In this document: piece after piece, positions 62,387-64,000 of the stretch
Numbering within the stretch: position 1 is the first letter of the stretch
Layout of the letters: each line of letters begins with the position of its first letter
From: Algoriphagus formosus
GTDB lineage: Bacteria > Bacteroidota > Bacteroidia > Cytophagales > Cyclobacteriaceae
Length of the DNA: 64,000 bases
Direction of reading: 5' to 3'
Assembly: GCF_002807035.1 (NCBI RefSeq)
Contig: NZ_NIUC01000004.1
Coordinates: 62,001-126,000, forward strand
Notes under the pieces: model-generated
What the model saw: only the letters and a program-made list of their open reading frames with translations
Database searches by the model: none
What the model was told of the DNA's origin: nothing
Program-made: the position numbers and the translations under genes

Positions 62387-62998
62387 ATGAGTTGGCAAGA
62401 AAGTACGAAAGAAAAAATGCTGAATCTCCAGCTACCTACAGATCCCAGATGGGTGGGAATAGCGGAGATGCAGATTGAAGATATTTTGGTTGATCATGCT
62501 TATTGCGAGCAAAAGGCGGCTTCCTCCTGCATTTCCTTGATCATCCGATACAATGATTTGGATGAACTGGTAGATACTTTGACTCCGATCGTAGCGGAGG
62601 AGTGGGGACACTTTGAGCGGGTCATGGAGCAGCTTCGCAAAAGAGGTATGCGATTTGGGAAGCAGCGAAAAGATGAATATGTGGCGAAGCTTTATGACTT
62701 TGTTCGCAAAGGGGGGAGCAGAAAAGATCAGTTGACAGAAGGACTACTCATGAATGCTCTGATTGAGGCAAGAAGCTGTGAACGATTCAAGCTTCTGTCC
62801 AAAAATATTGAGGATGAGGAGCTTCGGAAATTTTACTATGAATTGATGATCTCGGAGGCCGGCCATTATGTGGCCTTTATTGATTTAGCCAGAAAATACC
62901 AAGATCCCGAAAAAGTAAACAAGCGTTGGAAGGAATGGCTGGAATTTGAGGCTGAGGTAATGAAAAATATGGAGCTTCGAGGTGATCGAATGCATTAA
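62387..62998 (+). CDS. miaE: tRNA 2-methylthio-N6-isopentenyl(adenosine-37) hydroxylase
   Basis: The 203 residues are of the ferritin-like MiaE family. Diiron ligands are seen in two EXXH-type pairs: EDILVDHAYCEQKAA with EEWGHFERV, and EARSCERFKLL with SEAGHYVAFID. It hydroxylates ms2i6A37 in tRNA using O2. The start is ATG at 62387, 71 bp after the porin stop. It is an independent gene; mia partners are not nearby. Confidence 0.93.
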   Translation: MSWQESTKEKMLNLQLPTDPRWVGIAEMQIEDILVDHAYCEQKAASSCISLIIRYNDLDELVDTLTPIVAEEWGHFERVMEQLRKRGMRFGKQRKDEYVAKLYDFVRKGGSRKDQLTEGLLMNALIEARSCERFKLLSKNIEDEELRKFYYELMISEAGHYVAFIDLARKYQDPEKVNKRWKEWLEFEAEVMKNMELRGDRMH

Positions 62999-63090
62999 GT
63001 AATATTTTAGGAAGTATCTTCGTGAAATGCTTATACTTATTGGCAGAAATAAATTTTGAATAAAGAAATTGTTCTAAAAGCGGACAGAAT

Positions 63091-64000
63091 ATGAATTTGA
63101 TCGAAAATATGCGTGAGGCGACCAAGTCAGTGCAGGTGAATATCCTGCGGACAATTTTGACTGGTGCCATCATTGCCATTGGGATTTCTTCCTTGGTTGG
63201 AATGTTGACAGCCATTGACGGAATCAAAGCACAGATTGCCGAGAGTTTTTCGGGATTGGGTGCCAATACTTTTGACCTGCGAAATAGGGGTTTTTCCGGT
63301 GGTAGAGCCATCCAAGAGGGAGAGAAGGAGAAGACCTATCCGATCATCACCTACAAGGAATTCATGGAGTTCAAGAATGAATATTCTGCGTATGGGATTT
63401 CCACAGTTTTCACCAGAGTTTCGGGTTCTGCTGAGGTTAAAAGGGACTCTAAAAAGTCTGATCCAAATGTTCGTGTCGTAGGAGCCGATGATAATTACCT
63501 TTCTATCAAAGCCATCAAGTTGGACGCAGGGCGAAACTTTTCAAATGTCGAAATCCGCTATGGAAACAATGTCTGCATCATTGGAAAAGAGATCAAAGAG
63601 ATACTATTTGAGTCAAACGAGAATCCAGTCAATGAAAAGATAACGGTCTATGGCCGACCTTATACCGTGATTGGCGTACTGGAAGAGCAAGGAGGCGTAG
63701 GAAATGATCAAGGAGCTGATCGTCAGATATTGATTCCTGTGGAAAATGCTTCTCGACTGGATCAACGTGGTACCTTCCGATATCAGGCTACTTCCGTGGC
63801 TTCTGGACCTGATAGATTGGAGTATGAAATGGGTCAGGCGATTGGAATTATGCGAAAAATCCGTCAAGACAGAGTAACTGAAGAGGATTCTTTTGAACTG
63901 ACAAAAAGTGAGTCTGTGGCTGAGAGCTTGGAGGAAGTAGCAGGTTACTTGCGAATTGGAGGTTTTGGAATAGGCTTTATCACGCTTTTGGGTGCATCAA
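63091..64000 (+). CDS. ABC transporter permease, MacB/FtsX type (partial; runs off the window)
   Basis: The start is ATG at 63091, with 303 codons in view. An N-terminal helix (VQVNILRTILTGAIIAIGISSLVGMLTAIDGIK) is followed by a MacB-like periplasmic core (LGANTFDLRNRGFSGG, VRVVGADDNYLSIKAIKLDAGRNFS, VCIIGKEIKEILFES, YTVIGVLEEQGG). It reaches the second membrane helix at the window edge (LRIGGFGIGFITLLGAS). This fits the MacB/FtsX permease plan. The ATPase partner is not in the window. The substrate is unknown. Confidence 0.9.
   Translation, partial: MNLIENMREATKSVQVNILRTILTGAIIAIGISSLVGMLTAIDGIKAQIAESFSGLGANTFDLRNRGFSGGRAIQEGEKEKTYPIITYKEFMEFKNEYSAYGISTVFTRVSGSAEVKRDSKKSDPNVRVVGADDNYLSIKAIKLDAGRNFSNVEIRYGNNVCIIGKEIKEILFESNENPVNEKITVYGRPYTVIGVLEEQGGVGNDQGADRQILIPVENASRLDQRGTFRYQATSVASGPDRLEYEMGQAIGIMRKIRQDRVTEEDSFELTKSESVAESLEEVAGYLRIGGFGIGFITLLGAS

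Overview
The window looks like chromosome of a Bacteroidota bacterium, most likely an order Cytophagales / family Cyclobacteriaceae member (Algoriphagus-like; this is inference). Signs are a TonB-dependent receptor with an N-terminal carboxypeptidase-regulatory-like domain, a propeller-Y_Y_Y-LuxR membrane regulator, a Bacteroidota-type putative porin, a menaquinone branch, and repeated TAnnTTTG -7 promoter boxes. No rRNA, tRNA or CRISPR array was seen.

Layout. 1-8.6 kb: end of a TonB receptor gene, decayed small genes, purN, an S41 protease lipoprotein, a Dabb protein, and an HxlR regulator divergent from a double-SnoaL lipoprotein with a phased repeat array between them. 8.6-15.6 kb: accessory region with a nitrilase-like hydrolase, a GC-rich S9 peptidase that looks imported, then a run of minus-strand genes separated by four 131-136 bp attC-like palindromic sites. 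The ends of three cassettes match each other exactly, as in an integron cassette array, but no integron integrase is visible. 15.7-25.0 kb: a ten-gene minus-strand operon (membrane protein, Dps, unknown, TetR, membrane protein, His-rich lipoprotein, cupin, TolC, adaptor, RND pump). It has one good promoter with an overlapping operator and is enclosed by two structurally conserved hairpin elements with AT-rich outer blocks in inverted positions. 25.1-28.3 kb: a tyrosine recombinase, then an FkbM methyltransferase lying between two copies of the 3' end and downstream region of bipA.

28.3-64 kb is mostly core genome: typA/bipA, dapA-xseA-xseB, marC family, ligA with a large insertion, a TetR regulator, metG, a RelE/ParE-type toxin-antitoxin pair followed by a frameshifted nucleotidyltransferase, a fused FAD/Fe-S dehydrogenase, an MscS channel, an XRE membrane regulator, a LuxR-type sensor divergent from a sugar porter, a hotdog thioesterase-menF-menD operon, a histidine phosphatase, a Nif3/zinc-ribbon pair, lpxK, a porin, miaE and the start of an ABC permease. 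Intergenic regions at 33.5-36.5 kb hold degenerate dispersed repeats and short GC-rich palindromes.

The most interesting parts are the cassette array (11.7-15.6 kb) and the hairpin-bounded efflux module beside it. Both appear to use folded DNA as landmarks, and together with the recombinase and the bipA-end duplication they make 8.6-28.3 kb look like a compound island in an otherwise ordinary chromosome.
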